This document shows positions 11,307-25,000 of a stretch of DNA of 64,000 nt, piece after piece. The stretch spans positions 1,683,630-1,747,629 of the forward strand of contig NC_090122.1 of assembly GCF_023973825.1 (NCBI RefSeq), read 5' to 3'. Below the pieces are notes generated by a model that saw nothing but the letters and a program-made list of their open reading frames with translations, had not been told where the DNA came from and did not search any database. The position numbers and the translations under genes are program-made. Origin of the DNA: Plasmodium brasilianum (taxonomy: Eukaryota; Apicomplexa; Aconoidasida; Haemosporida; Plasmodiidae). Each line of letters begins with the position of its first letter. Position 1 is the first letter of the stretch.

Positions 11307-13955
11307 ATGGGAGCATATTTATCGGCACCAAAAACCAATAAAGAATCTATAGATGGAGGAAATTTAGAGTTGGATCCAAGTAGATATGGGTTGTCTTGTA
11401 TGCAGGGTTGGAGGAAGAATATGGAAGACAGCCATATTTGTTATAATAATCTGAAAGTGAATGAAATAGAAGAAGATATTTCGATATATGGTGTTTTTGA
11501 TGGTCATGGTGGCCCGAATGTATCAAAATGGATATCGTACAATTTTCGTAGAATATTTATAAAATGCATAAAAGAAGCTAGTGAGGAATTAATAAAAAAG
11601 AATATAGATAAATCGAAAAATTATAAATTAAAACTTATTAAATTAACTCTTGAAAAAACTTTTTTAAAATTAGATGAAGAAATGCTCTTAGCAGAAAATC
11701 AAGAAAAATTAAAAAAATACAGTGTGCCAACACAAGAAAATGAAGAAGAGTCGGATACAAGGGAAAATTATTTATATTCCATTTTAAATGATATAATATC
11801 AAAAAATATTAGCATTAAAGCAATAGAAAGGGATGGAAAAAGGTGTTTACAGGTTGTGTATAATAAAGATGGAAATCCTGTAGAAGAGGGGAGCACAGAA
11901 TCGTCAAGGTCTTTAACAGTTGATGAAGAAAATAATAAATCCTCGACCATATTTGATAGTTCAGATGGTATATTAAAATATGAAGACGATGAAGATGAAG
12001 AATTTGAAACAGAAATAAATGCAAAGGACGAAAGTAGTAAAGACATTGAAGATTTCGATGACGATGATAATATTAATAATAATAATGTTTTTAAAAAAGA
12101 TGGCGCAAATTCAAATGCTTTAACTGCCAGTAATAATGATACAAAAGTAGTTAAAGGAAAAAAAGATGCAGAAAAAAATGAATATGATACTGAGAAAAAG
12201 ATTAATGGTGATACAGAAGAAAATAGAGAAATAAATATATCACCTAACAAAGGAATGGCTGAAAAGGATGCAAGAAATGATAATGGATTGTTGAATTTAA
12301 ATAAAGAAAATAAAAATAAAATAAAAGATGAGGACAATAAAGAAATTTCTGATTATTTAGATTCGAATGATAGTGCTGAAACTAATGCTAAAAGATTAAA
12401 GAAAGATATGAATAATGAATATTCGATCAATGAAAAGGACAATAATAATAATAATAGTAGTAATAGTAATAATAATAACAGCAGTAATAGTAATAGCAAT
12501 AGTAATAATAATAATAGTAGCAGTAACAACAATAATAATAATTATAATAATGACAAAAATAATGACAACAATAATTATGACAACAATAATAATAACAAAG
12601 AGGAGGAAAATTTAATAAATAATAAGGAATATAATAAAACGGAAAAAGTAAAATCAGAATTAACATATGATAATTTAAAATGTATGGAGCAAGAAGCAGC
12701 AGAAGCAAAAAATAAACTTAATGAAGATTGTGACACAAATAATAGCACAAATGGAAATATAAGTGGTTATGATGAAAATTCATTGAGATTATATGAAAAA
12801 GGCAGTAGTAGTAGTAGTAGTGAGGAAGGTTTTTCCTATGATGAAGCAATAACAAATGTAATTGATAATAATATTAGTAGTAGCAATAGTGATGCAAATA
12901 ATGAAGGAGAAGATTGTAATGGAATATATGCTTCTGATGAACTACGTTTGTTTGAAAATTATTATTCAAATGATTATGAAGATAATATAGCGTATAGTTG
13001 TGGTTCGACAGCCATTGTAGCAGTTATATTAAAAGGATATTTAATTGTAGCCAATGCTGGAGATTCAAGGGCAATAGTTTGTTTTAATGGAAATTCCTTA
13101 GGTATGTCTACTGACCATAAACCACATTTACAAGAAGAGGAAACTAGAATTAAAAAAGCAGGTGGTTATATATCAAATGGTAGGGTAGATGGGAATTTAA
13201 ATTTGACAAGAGCAATTGGGGATTTACATTATAAAAGAGATCCATTTTTACCTCAAAAGGATCAGAAAATTTCTGCTTTCCCAGAAGTTACATGTGTTAC
13301 TTTAACACCTGATGATGAATTTTTATTCCTTGCGTGTGATGGAATATGGGATTGTAAAGATGGTCAAGATGTAGTTGGTTTTGTTAAAACACGTCTGGAG
13401 AAATTTGAGGAACCTACCAATGAGGAGACCCATATGGAAAAAATAGGTAATCATGAAAAAAACATTACTAGTGCAACGAGTGATAATATAGTTAGTAGTG
13501 TTAAAAATGATGAGGAAAATAAATGGAAAGATATTGAAAATAATTTAGATAAAGAAGAAAATAGAAATGTTGCAAGCAATGATCTAAACAGTAACAAAAA
13601 TGATAATGTTGTGAATGATGTGGATATTGTTTTAGCTACTGATGAAAATAAAATGGATGATGACAATAATAATATTCTTCAGGAAAAAAATGAAAATGAT
13701 GAAATGCATATAGAAAGAGACGATGAAGATGAGACTAAATTTGATTCCGCACCAATTATCGAAAGAACAAAATTCGAAAAATTTAATAAATTATCACAAA
13801 TATGTGAAGAATTATGTGATGAGTGTCTATCTAATAATTATAAAGAGAATGATGGAATTGGATGTGATAATATGACATGTTTAATAGTGCAGTATAACCC
13901 AGTTTATAAAATACACACAGAGAAGAAATTTTTAAATATAGATGAGATTGAGTAA
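11307..13955 (+). CDS. PPM2: PP2C-type protein phosphatase (PPM2), 882 aa
   Basis: Mg/Mn-dependent Ser/Thr phosphatase of the PPM/PP2C family, in one exon. The start ATG follows an AT leader, and the N-terminus MGAYLSAP has Gly-2 and Ser-6, a typical N-myristoylation signal, so membrane attachment is likely. PP2C motifs appear in order: Glu-40/Asp-41 in the MED motif, YGVFDGHGG at 61-69 with metal ligand Asp-65, CGSTA from 565, GDSRA near 585, LNLTRAIGD near 635, ACDGIWD near 680 and CDNMT near 854. All main metal-binding acidic residues are therefore present, and one catalytic fold is split by two acidic, Asn-rich insertions at about 105-555 and 705-835. The first includes a poly-Asn/Ser run encoded at 12430-12600. 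The gene is divergent from GCalpha and convergent with CTNNBL1. It matches recalled P. falciparum PPM2 (PF3D7_1138500). Family assignment is certain; the symbol rests on synteny and the N-terminus. Confidence 0.95.
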   Translation: MGAYLSAPKTNKESIDGGNLELDPSRYGLSCMQGWRKNMEDSHICYNNLKVNEIEEDISIYGVFDGHGGPNVSKWISYNFRRIFIKCIKEASEELIKKNIDKSKNYKLKLIKLTLEKTFLKLDEEMLLAENQEKLKKYSVPTQENEEESDTRENYLYSILNDIISKNISIKAIERDGKRCLQVVYNKDGNPVEEGSTESSRSLTVDEENNKSSTIFDSSDGILKYEDDEDEEFETEINAKDESSKDIEDFDDDDNINNNNVFKKDGANSNALTASNNDTKVVKGKKDAEKNEYDTEKKINGDTEENREINISPNKGMAEKDARNDNGLLNLNKENKNKIKDEDNKEISDYLDSNDSAETNAKRLKKDMNNEYSINEKDNNNNNSSNSNNNNSSNSNSNSNNNNSSSNNNNNNYNNDKNNDNNNYDNNNNNKEEENLINNKEYNKTEKVKSELTYDNLKCMEQEAAEAKNKLNEDCDTNNSTNGNISGYDENSLRLYEKGSSSSSSEEGFSYDEAITNVIDNNISSSNSDANNEGEDCNGIYASDELRLFENYYSNDYEDNIAYSCGSTAIVAVILKGYLIVANAGDSRAIVCFNGNSLGMSTDHKPHLQEEETRIKKAGGYISNGRVDGNLNLTRAIGDLHYKRDPFLPQKDQKISAFPEVTCVTLTPDDEFLFLACDGIWDCKDGQDVVGFVKTRLEKFEEPTNEETHMEKIGNHEKNITSATSDNIVSSVKNDEENKWKDIENNLDKEENRNVASNDLNSNKNDNVVNDVDIVLATDENKMDDDNNNILQEKNENDEMHIERDDEDETKFDSAPIIERTKFEKFNKLSQICEELCDECLSNNYKENDGIGCDNMTCLIVQYNPVYKIHTEKKFLNIDEIE

Positions 13956-15335
13956 AGGTCGGTTGTCATTGGTAATGAACTTGTAGAAAAGGAGGAAGGA
14001 GGAATTAGGGGTATACTCGCAAGTTTCACACATATATGTACATATACATATATATACACATATGGACTTACCTATATTTACATGTACACATTTTATGAAT
14101 AATACTCAGTAGAAAAATACTGCGCATTAAAAATATTATTTGTTAAATACGATCGTACAAAAATTTGTATTAATGCTATTTAATCATGCATTAAAATTTT
14201 TATACGTATTATTACACATTTTCTATTAATTTTTTCCCGCACTTTTTGTATTTAAGTCTATGTAAATCTTACAACTCGTAGCGTAAATATTAGTTAAAAA
14301 TTGAAAAAACAAAAAAAAAAGGCAAAAAGACAGAAAATAAATAACAATAGTGAAAGCGTGCTTCATATGAATGAACTGCTTTTTTATTTTAAACAAATGT
14401 TTTGCAGTATACCTTATTTCTCTATTATATTTCAACGTACATACATGAATATATATATATATATATATATATTCATTTTTATAAGTATGTTTGTATATAT
14501 ATATGTGTATGTATGCGTGTGCGTAATTACTGCATTTATGTAGTTTTTTCTTTTTTGAAGATATACTTTTGTTCCTTCCATACCATCTATTATATTTTTA
14601 TACTAAGTTACGAGGATTACTTAGATGATTAATTATGCGCAAAAGAAAGATTATCAACGTATCCCTATCATATATAAATGCATCACTGCTCATTTTATAC
14701 ATACAAAAATATTGTGTGAATGCATATATATTAGCATAATATCATACTAAAAAATTATTTCATACGATGACTATTACATAAACATGTTATAAAGCGCGTT
14801 TTATAATTTTGTTATATAAGTGTGTTGTGTAAACGTGTTTTATATATCAGTGCTATAAAAACGTTTTGTATGAGCTTGTATAATAGTGTTACACAAACGT
14901 ACTATTTGAATGTGTTATTGTATAAATATTATTATATGATCATCATTTTGTGTAAGTATTTTATTGTATAACTATTTTATTAATAACTATTATGTGCTAT
15001 CATTTTATTTAATTGTCAATTATATATAAGAAAACTTTTAATTTTACATTAATTTCCTGTTTCATATTATTCACCTTAATTTTTATATAAAAAAAACAAA
15101 AAACTAATATTGAACAAAATAAATATTACAAATGCAGGCACTACAGCTCATTGCATTTTAGCCAAAAAAGAAACAACTGTACGTACACATGCAATAACCT
15201 TTTCAAATGGACCGTAAAAAGAAGCACTATATAAATAAGTTGTAATTTACGAAATAAGGCTTAACTGAGAAGAAATAAAAGTGATAATAATAATAAGAAT
15301 AACACTTCAAGTATAATTACACATTGCAAATTGTG
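13956..15335. other. Convergent intergenic region, PPM2 / CTNNBL1 3' ends
   Basis: 1.4 kb between two gene 3' ends. It holds AT-rich sequence, TA runs near 14450-14470, and an imperfect repetition of GTGTT(A/T)TATAxAAACGT-like words at about 14790-14940. No credible coding frame is seen. Both 3' UTRs must lie here. Confidence 0.6.
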
Positions 15336-17465
15336 TTATACAAATAGGTTAGACTCCTTGGACGACGTTAAAAAAAATGTTAACATTTTTTTTAATTTTT
15401 CTTTTAATTCATCATCATCTAAGCAATCCTGAAAATCTGAAAAAACAGAAAAAAAAAAAAAAATTTGAGAAGGATCAGAAAAAAGTTTAAAGAAATATAG
15501 TTAAAATAGTACACAATTACACGAAAAAAAAAAAAAAATACTTCTTTAATTTCACAATTATTATGCAAATTAACCCACCTAGTATATTTTCATAAATAGA
15601 CTGTATGTCAATGTTTTTGGTGTACAAATGGATAAATATATTATTAGAAATATATGAATTGTTCATAAAAAAAAGAGCTATTAAGATTACATCAGTTAAC
15701 TGATATATGAGATATCCCTTGTCACATAATTCTATGTATTCGAGATTTTTTCTACAATCATCATCAATTTGGATATTCATTTTTTTTAAATTTTCATTTA
15801 CTAATAAATTTTTTTTTTTTTTTTCTTTTCATTGGTAATGATATCATTATATTTTTGCCTTATTTCTAACAAGCGGATAATTTTCTCACATTTTTTTTCT
15901 CCAAACTTATTTAGGACTCTTCCTAAGTAAGTTCCAGTGCAGTGTATACATAAATTGGATATGACCGTAATTATATTTTCTTCAAATTCAAATATGGTAA
16001 TTTTATTTTTTTGTATGTGCCTTAACATAAATAAGCAGAATAGATATTTTAACCCATTTAACTCTACAAATTTGTTGCACGCATCTTTATCGTTAAGCAC
16101 AATTGCAAAAATTTTTAAGGATGGGAAACATAAAAATTTTCTTTCACTAAGTAATTTCAACATTAATTCTAAACCTATAGTACTATCAAATACTTTTTTA
16201 TTATCATTTAGAAGTAATAAATTTCCTATGGCTTGAAAACAATTAAGCAGAATCTCTTTCTTGTTAATATTGGGAGGATCTTTATCTTTATATTTTGAAA
16301 TATATTTTAAAAGTGAATTAAAAATTGAAATAGTATAATAAAAATCATCATACACATTTTCAGCAAATTGATTTATTCGTAAGATAAGTAAAACCAAAAT
16401 TTCACTTGCATATAAAGAATTCGAATCATTTCCTTTTATTTCAACAGTAATTCTTTTTAATAAAAAAAATAATAACTTCGAATTAGTCAATAAGTCATTC
16501 TGTAAATTATTTTCTAACTCAAAAATATTCTCAAAAATGTTAAAGATAGAAGACATAGCATTGTAGTATTCATCATTCTCTTCTTCATTAATTTTCTCTA
16601 ACACATTTATAACAAAATGCGTTAGTTTTTTGTTGTTTAAATATTCAACTATTATGTTACTTACCTCTTTGTCTAACTCATATAAATTTGAAGGATTCGT
16701 TATCTCTTTAATGATATCAAGTACTTCAATAACTATATCATTATTTGGATGATTTAAAAGATCAACAATATCTCCTAAAATTTCACATTCAACCATACTT
16801 TTATACAAATTTGTGCATACACTTAAATTTTTGGTATTCACTAACATTTCGTCTAAGTCTACTTCACTACTCACCCATTTTTCCGGGTTGTCTGGATGCT
16901 CAATTCTATCTCGCTCATTCTTATTTTTTTTCTTTTTAAAAACAGTAGCGAACTTTTTTATGCTATTCTCGTCGATGCATTCGACCTATATCAAGGGGTT
17001 AAAGCATAAGCGTGTGTAAGGATGTATATTTATATGGATATATATGTACACACGCATGCGCGTGTACTATCGTACATACAGAAACGCACGTTACTATGCG
17101 TTCTAACACTTTTGGTTACATGAAAAAGGAATACACAAATTAACTTGTTAAAAAAAAAAAATAAAATAAATATAATAAAAAAAAAAAAATAAAAGGAAAT
17201 AAAGAAAAATAAAAAAAGTAAAATAAAAACAAAATAAAAAAAATATAAATAAATGTAATAGAATTAAAAATAAAAATTCACTGAAGATACACATTTTGCG
17301 GAATAAATTTTTGAGTAACACAAATTTATATGCACTAATGCAAATGGACACTTGTAACGGTTTCATTATTTTATTTTTTTTTTTTTTTTCTTTTATTTTT
17401 TATACATTTTCAGCTTGTTTTAAAATTTCCTCAATGTCAATATCATCTTCATCACTGTATTCCAT
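15336..17465 (-). CDS. CTNNBL1: Beta-catenin-like protein 1 (CTNNBL1), 3 exons with a homopolymer frameshift
   Basis: Exons: 17465-17406 (20 codons, MEYSDEDDIDIEEIL...), 16985-15579 and 15436-15336, with GT/AG boundaries at each junction and consistent phases. The spliced length is 1,568 nt. One extra base in the A16 tract (plus-strand 15809-15824) gives 523 codons and joins the armadillo-like body to its C-terminus; without it the frame ends a few residues after the Lys run. Hallmarks are PDNPEKW followed by SEVDLDEM, a LLNHPNNDI segment, CNKFVELNGLKYLF, and a C-terminal helical block IYQLTDVILIALFF. The roughly 522-residue size is close to the family's usual 560. CTNNBL1 is an armadillo-repeat nuclear protein that associates with the Prp19/CDC5L spliceosome complex. 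The acidic N-terminus is usual for the family. Identity is strong by motif order. Confidence 0.9.
15809..15824 (-). other. CTNNBL1: A16 tract frameshift in CTNNBL1
   Basis: Coding-strand A16 between NEK codons and the downstream block that starts LLVNENLKK. Read literally it gives Lys residues and then a stop. With 17 (or 14) A residues the downstream conserved frame continues. A sequencing indel is most likely. Confidence 0.8.
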
Positions 17466-19001
17466 ATTCTACAATATTTCTGCATCTTATTTTTTGGTGG
17501 ATAAAAGGGGAACCTATATACATATATATAAGTCTACATTCAAACAAAATATATTACTCTCAAATTGTAGCAGTTAACAGGGTTCAATTTGACATGGCTC
17601 TAAACTACAGCGACACATAAAATGACGAAAGGACTTCAATGGATTTGTACAATTTTTTAATATTTTCCTTAAATTCAAAAAAGAGACATATGCTTACGTG
17701 AGCAGGAAATGTATATATGCTTAATATGCATATATATGTACTTACATATATATACACTTACATATAAATATAAATTTTTTTTTGTATGTTTATATCTTCA
17801 TTAAAAAACACTTTTAAAAATGGTAAATTCTGATACCAAAAAAAGTAAATTTAAAAATTATAATTGAAAATAAATATTAAGTTTATGATCTTACATATTG
17901 TACTAACATATTTTCGCTGGTCTCCCACAAAGCCATACATATATATATATATATATCTTGTGATATAAAAAAATGAAAATATTCTTTTTCGTGTGAGTTA
18001 ATTCAAAAAATATTATAGCAAATTTAGAAAGAAAAAAAAAGAGAATACGAAAATATGATATGATGACAAAAAAAAGTTGTAAGTAAATGAATAGCATAAG
18101 TTTCGAAAAACGTATTACAAAATTTTATGTGATTATGTTTTTTGTTTCTTTATTTAGTTACTAATTTTTTAAAATAATTGTAAGCATTATATAAAGTTAA
18201 TACTCTCAACAAAAGAATTGCATAATTATTATTTTCTTTCAGGATATATGCTATATTTTATTTGTGCTATATGAAATATCGTTCCTTTTTTTTGAATTAA
18301 AAAAAGAATTAATTTTTGTACAATTGCACAAAACAAAAATTTTTTTTTCCATTATACCTATATAAAAGAGGGTTATAATTTTGTATCAAAAAATAAGGTA
18401 TTGGGAAATTACTCTGCTCTGAAGAGTGGAACAAAGCACGTTAAACATACAAAAAGGAATGTTTAATAAACGATGAAAAAAAAAAATATCAGCTGCTGTT
18501 AAGTAAAAGAATTACTGATAAGCATTAAATAAAAGAAGTTTAAAATAAAGTAATTTGAAAAATCATAAAAATTGAAGAAGCCCATTTCCACAGTGCCATT
18601 TCGCTAATCAGTATTAAACAATTTCAAAAACGAAATGACAGTTACACTAAAAAAAAATTAAACGGATAACTAAAAAGAACAATATAAAGATAATAATATA
18701 AAAGCATAATGAACATATTTCTTCATGCAAAAAAAGAACAAAAAACGAAGCACAAAATTAAATGAAAAAACACAAAAAAAAAACAAAATATATGAGCTTT
18801 GTTCCAACACGATATGTATTTAAACGAATGGAAGAATTATGCAATATTTACGCACGAACAATAATACATATTATGCATGTATATGCATATGTATAATCGT
18901 ATATATATGTATGTGTATGGGTACGTGTGTATTCATATGTATATGTCTAGAATTCCGATACAAAATACAAATCATTTGAAAAACAAAAAAAAGAGTCTTA
19001 A
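17466..19001. other. Intergenic region between KIC5 3' end and CTNNBL1 5' end
   Basis: 1.5 kb of AT-rich sequence with short TA runs (17938-17957) and poly(A) runs. It should hold the CTNNBL1 promoter (minus strand) and the KIC5 3' UTR. No protein-like frame is seen. Confidence 0.6.
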
Positions 19002-22000
19002 CTATAAAATTTGCTTAAATAGATTAACGGCAAAACTAATTAAGGTATAGGATACAGATATAAAATGCAACTTTACTGCGTCTTTGGAAGTTGCATATTT
19101 CTTTTTAACAAAATCACAAACAATTAATAAAAGTAGCTTATTTTTTTTATCAACTGGATAGGTACTAAATAATATATTGTATGAATCAAAGTGCAAAACA
19201 TTAAATGAGTTATATAATTTTATGGAATTAATAAATTCATTAAAAGTTGAAAAGCCCACCATACTATAATAATAAGATTTGTAATAATATTTATTGTTAT
19301 CTGGGAACCTTTTTACAAAATTATTTAAATATAAACTATTTGGCTTGAGTAAAAACAGATGAGGAAATGGCAAGGCAACTTTGAATTCGATGGTAGTGTT
19401 ATCATTATATAAACATTGCAAATTCAAAAATAATGGCAAATTATGTAGGAGTTTTTTTTTGAAACATAGTGTATATAATAAACATATTTCATTCTTTTTT
19501 AAATTAATATAATCATTTTCTTCTATTACTTTGTTATAATTCTTTTTCAAATTCCTTTTAACTACCTTAATGTTATCCATTCTATTTTCGCTTAGATTAC
19601 TTTTAATGTAAATAATGTTATATAAAATCGACTTTATGTATATATTCAAGTACACATTTTCTTCTTTTATTTCTCCCTCTGCTTTGTTCAGCTTAGCATT
19701 ATTACTTTTATTGCTAGAGTTTACATTGTTCGAGTTTACCTTGCTGCTAGCGTTTACGTTGTTGTTCGTGTTTATGTTACTGCTAGCGTTTACGTTACTG
19801 CTAGCGTTTACGTTACTGCTAGCGTTTACGTTACTGCTAGCGTTTATGTTGCTGCTAGCATTTGAGTTTCTTCTAACGTTTACGTCATCATCGTTAGTAT
19901 TATTATGCTTTTCTGTGCTTCCTTTCCCCTTATATAGTTCTTCACCCTTGGAAACGTTAGCATAATAAAGCTTCGCATAAATCTTAACAAGGTTGTTTTC
20001 AAAAATGAGGCCCTTGGTATTTTTTGTATAAAAATTTCTCAGAAGATTTTTATGTTTATTAATATCTTCATCTGATAAAAAGTTGGATTTTATTCTTGTG
20101 TTTATATAATTGTCTAAGTATGATATTTTTTGTTCTTTTTTATTGCACTTATTAATTATTTTTTCTAAATTGGTAAAATAGCTTTTCCTATTCAAATTTA
20201 TAACATAACCAATTTTTTCACTGCTATTTGACATGAGACTTCCTTTAATATTTCTTGAAACCTTTACAAAGTAATTAAATTTCTTTTCAAACCTTTTATA
20301 ATCACTAAAATAGTCATTGGTTGTTTTTTTGCTCAACGTGTTTACTCGTTTGTGTTTATGCGAAATTGCACTTTTCCTTAATTGATGATCCTTGTTCCTT
20401 TCTCCTTTATCGTCTTCTGTTGCGTCTTCTCTTCCTTCATGTTTATTCATTATTTCATTATTCCAGTAGCAAGTGATCTTTTCTTTATTAAGTTTTTTTC
20501 CTCGACCTTTACGAATGTCCTTTATATAACTGTCACTCACTACATTCTTTATTTTTTTTTTCTTATTCGTCACTTCGGATGAACTTCCCTCCCCTTGATA
20601 TGAGTCGCTCAACATTTCACAGTTGTTAACAGTGTAATTTTCCCTAAATAAATGAGGGCTCTTACCTTTTTTTTTTTTTTTAGCATGATTAATATTATTA
20701 TTTTTTCTATTGTTAATTAAAATTTTTTTTTTCCTATATACTTTTTCCTTCTCCAAAGAAGACATACGATGATTGCAATTGTATTTGTTAATATTGTTGT
20801 TAATTCTTTCACTATTACTACTACTACTACTACTAGAACTACTGGTGGTATTTTTTTTGTGGTTGCTCTTTTTTTCCTTGTGGTTATGCATCTTACTTTC
20901 TAATTGTTCCTTACTATGCCCTTTTTTTAAATGTTTATTTTTATAGTTTTGATTTTTTTTCTTTTTATTTATATTCTTTAAAAAGTTCATTTGCTCACGG
21001 CTTTTTAAATAAAATGAAAAAGTGCTATTATTCGTTTGGACATCTAAGTCATCTCTAAACGCTTTATATAAATTATCACCAGGAATTATTCTATCATCTT
21101 TCGCTATTTGAAAATAGTTGACACCATTCATATGGTTATGTTTGTCATTCTTTTTATTATCATTAGGTACATTAAAAGGATAATTCTTTTTTTTATTTTT
21201 CTCTCCTTTCTTTTCTTCTTTTTGAACTTCATCCACTCTTTTCATATTAAAAATGAATCGATCACTTTGATTATTTGTTAACATGTTGTGGTGAAGTTGA
21301 CTATTGCTATTCTTTTCATTTTTTTCACTTTCTTCTTTTCGTACGTTTGTAAGAAAGTTGTCATAACCGATCAAGTCAGCGAAATCACTACTGTCGTCTT
21401 TTCTTCTATTCTCCTTAGTACTGGTCGAAGTCAAATATTTTTTATATTCCTCAATTAAAAAATTGTCAACTAATAAATCATTTTCTTCATCTACGGATTC
21501 CTTTGTATCGGTAACGGAAGCATCATAATCATCATGACCATCATCATTTTTAAAAAAATGTTTCTTCTCATTAAGACTATTATCCAAAATGTTGTTGTCA
21601 TCACAATCATAATTATTTCGTTCTTGCTCGTTGTTATGAACAGCAAAAAATTTCTCTAAAATTTTTGGACTTACATTTATCCTCTTTTGATTTTTGATAT
21701 AATTTTTCACAAATATATCATTAAAATTAGAGTTTTTCTTTACATATTTATATTTATTTATTATGTCATCGAGTAAGTGGTTGTAGCTGTTAGTTGTGGA
21801 ATTTTCTAAGTTCCAATTAATTTTTTTTAGTTTCATTAAACTTAAAGAATTTTTTTCATACTCGTTATAACTATTCTTGTGTATATGTTTTAATAAAAAG
21901 GATAGATATAACAAGAGCTTTTCATTTTTCATCTGTGCATTTTGCAACTGAAATAGCAAATTATTTACCTTGCTGTTAAGATTATTATTAATTTCACTTG

Positions 22001-25000
22001 AATATTTTAATTTTAATTTATGTTCATTAAAAATAGCATTTAACTTAGTAATTTGTTCTGATAAATGATCATTTTCTTTTTTATTTTTCTCAATTAATTT
22101 TTCAGCTTCTACAACTTTTTCATTTTCTTTTTCCAATTTTTCTATTTTACTATTTTTTTTTTGTACAATATTTTCTATAACTGTAATTATTTCTTTATTC
22201 GATTCTATTATTTCTTTTAACTTACTATTTGCATCTATGTAACTTTCATTATCTAATTCTAGCAGCATTACTAATTTATCCAGTTCTTCAATTTTTCTTT
22301 CGTTTTCCTTATTTTTATTTTCATAAAATACTTTCTCCTTATTACATACATTATATAACTGCTTGTATAGATTTAAATTATTCTGTTTTAATAATTCCGT
22401 CTCATGATCAAAATCATTATTTTTCAAAAATATATTCATTATTATATAGGAATAGTTACTCGAAAAATTCCTTTCTCTTTTGTTTAATTCTTCTTTCTTT
22501 TCTATTTCATTTTCAATCCTACTTCCTTTCATCATCCCATTGCTGGACGTTCTCATTTTATCGAAACTATCTGCATTGTTCAGCTTATTAAAATTACTCA
22601 TACCCACGTCTCCATTCATCACTCCCTTGTTAAAATTATTATCAAAGCTGCGATTGTTCCGGTTGAAGTTGCTACGGTTGAAGTTTAAGTTATTAAAGTT
22701 AAGATGACCGAAGTTAGAACTATTAAAATTAGTGTTACCGAAGTTAGGGTTACTGAAACTAGGGTCACTGAAGTAAGGGTCGCTGAAGTAAGGGTCGCTG
22801 AAGATAGGATTTGTAAGGTTAAAATTTTTTCTCGTAAAACTGAAGTTACTCATGTTCGGAGTGCTCAAATTTCTGCTAGTAAAATTGAAGTTACTCATGT
22901 TCGGAGTGCTCAAATTTCTGCTAGTAAAATTGAAGTTGCTCACGTTGGGGTTATTCAAACTTCTGCTGGTAGTAAAATTGAAGTTTTTAAAATTTAAAAC
23001 GTTCTTGTTATTGCTACGAGTAGAATTATAATTATTCATAGTATGGTTACTCAATTTTCGATTTGTTAAATGATCATTTATCCCTGAGAAATCATTAATA
23101 ATAGGTTTTGTAAAATTAAAATTCCTAGTGTTTCCATTGTTGCTATTATCATATCTAAATTTTGAACTTGGAAAAAGAGAATCATTGTTCATAAAAAAAC
23201 TTTTATTATTTTTAATTTCTTGATTAGGATAAAAATTGTCGGTAACTTGTGTTAATAAGTACGCTGTGGGTACAAAAAATTTAGTTTTCTTTAATATATT
23301 TTTATTTAGATTTATTAAGCAAGTGTAATAACGACAATTATTTATGCTATCTAATATATCAACTGATAAATACAACTGATTGTTATAAAAAATAGAAAAC
23401 TCGAACAATTCTGATACGTTTATAGAAAAATTCTCCACATTTTTACTTCTACTTTTCTTTCTTATATTTATTTTATTATCTAATGATTTTAATGTTAAAT
23501 ATATAAAAACATTTTTTATATTGAACGAAACGTTTATTATATCAGATATGTGAATTATTATAACTAATAAACTGCTTGAAGTTAACTGTTTATCATGGTT
23601 ACTTGTTTTACTTTTGGATAATTTATTTGATAACTTGAAATCATTTATTGATTCCATTATATTCTTATTTAAAAAATCATCTTCATTACTATTTAAACTT
23701 TCAAATTTGAATTTGTTCTCATATAATTCTTTCTTTTTTTTTTTTTTTTCCTCCTGTTATTATCCTTTACATTTGGGTAATTGAAATTTTCATCCATGTC
23801 ACTGCTTAAAATTTTGGTATCATTAGGGATACCGATATCCTTATTAAATGAATCTATTGACATTGATCTAAACATACCTTTATCATGAATATCTTTTTCT
23901 CTACTAATATCATCACTTAGATAATTTCTTCTTTTTTCTCTTTCTTTTTTTTTCTTCTTTTTTTTCTTTTCACGTTCTTTTCTTCTACTTCTACCTTTAC
24001 TTCCGCTTCTACTTCCACTCCTGCTTCTACTTCTACTTCTACTTCGATTTCTTTCTCTTTCATTTTCTTCATCTGTGCTTTTATATTTTCTTCCTTTTTT
24101 TTCATTCTGTTTTTCCCCTTCATGATGTTTTTTTTTTTTTGACATGTACCTCCTATTGTTGTTCATAAATGTTTTGTCACCTACTTCTGAATATCTCCTA
24201 TTTCCATCTTTTTTGTTTTTCTCAAAACTATCGAAAAGTTTAACTGCTCTGTTAACTTGGGTAGAAACCTAATCAGGATTGAATTCCACGATATACACAC
24301 AAATGTAAATAGGTACATACGCACATACAAGTGTACACGTATATATAAATATATATATCAAAATGTGAACATATAGGTAAACACAAGGACACATAAGCAG
24401 TACATAAAAAGACATACACATGCTCATCCATGTAGCTAAAATAAAAATAAAATAAAGTAAAATAATAACAGTATACCTCTACTAATTGCTCGAACAAATT
24501 TGCATTCCCCCTTTCTAGTGCCTCTAGTGTTAATTTTTCTAATATAAGTAAATCTCTGAAGGGGATAAAAAATATGTATATATATATGCATATACATTTT
24601 TTGGTGCCTTTTTTTGAATTTTTTTTTTTGACTCATGTGTTTGTGTGCAATTTCATATAATGCCAAAGCTTTAATTGCAATTTTTAGATTCCTTACTTTT
24701 TACATTCTCTGTATATTTCTCGCATCACATCAATATCTACATTTATGAAAATACAGAAAAGAGGTATATTTTATGATAAATATGTGTTTATAGATTTTGT
24801 TTTTCCTTCTTAAATGTGTATATATATGTACAAATATATATATATATATACATATACACGTGTGGGAGAACAGGTGGAGGATGTGAACAATATATATAAA
24901 GAGTAAATAGTAACATAATTTTCTTTAATAACCCGTCGAGTCATGATGCACACATGCCTCTAGTTGCTTCGCCAGTTCCTTAAAATTTGTAATTTTCTGT

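Noticed and set aside
22704..22997. Plus-strand frame with regular TEVRVTE repeats
   Set aside because: Antisense of the KIC5 Phe repeats; the regularity is inherited from the sense repeat.
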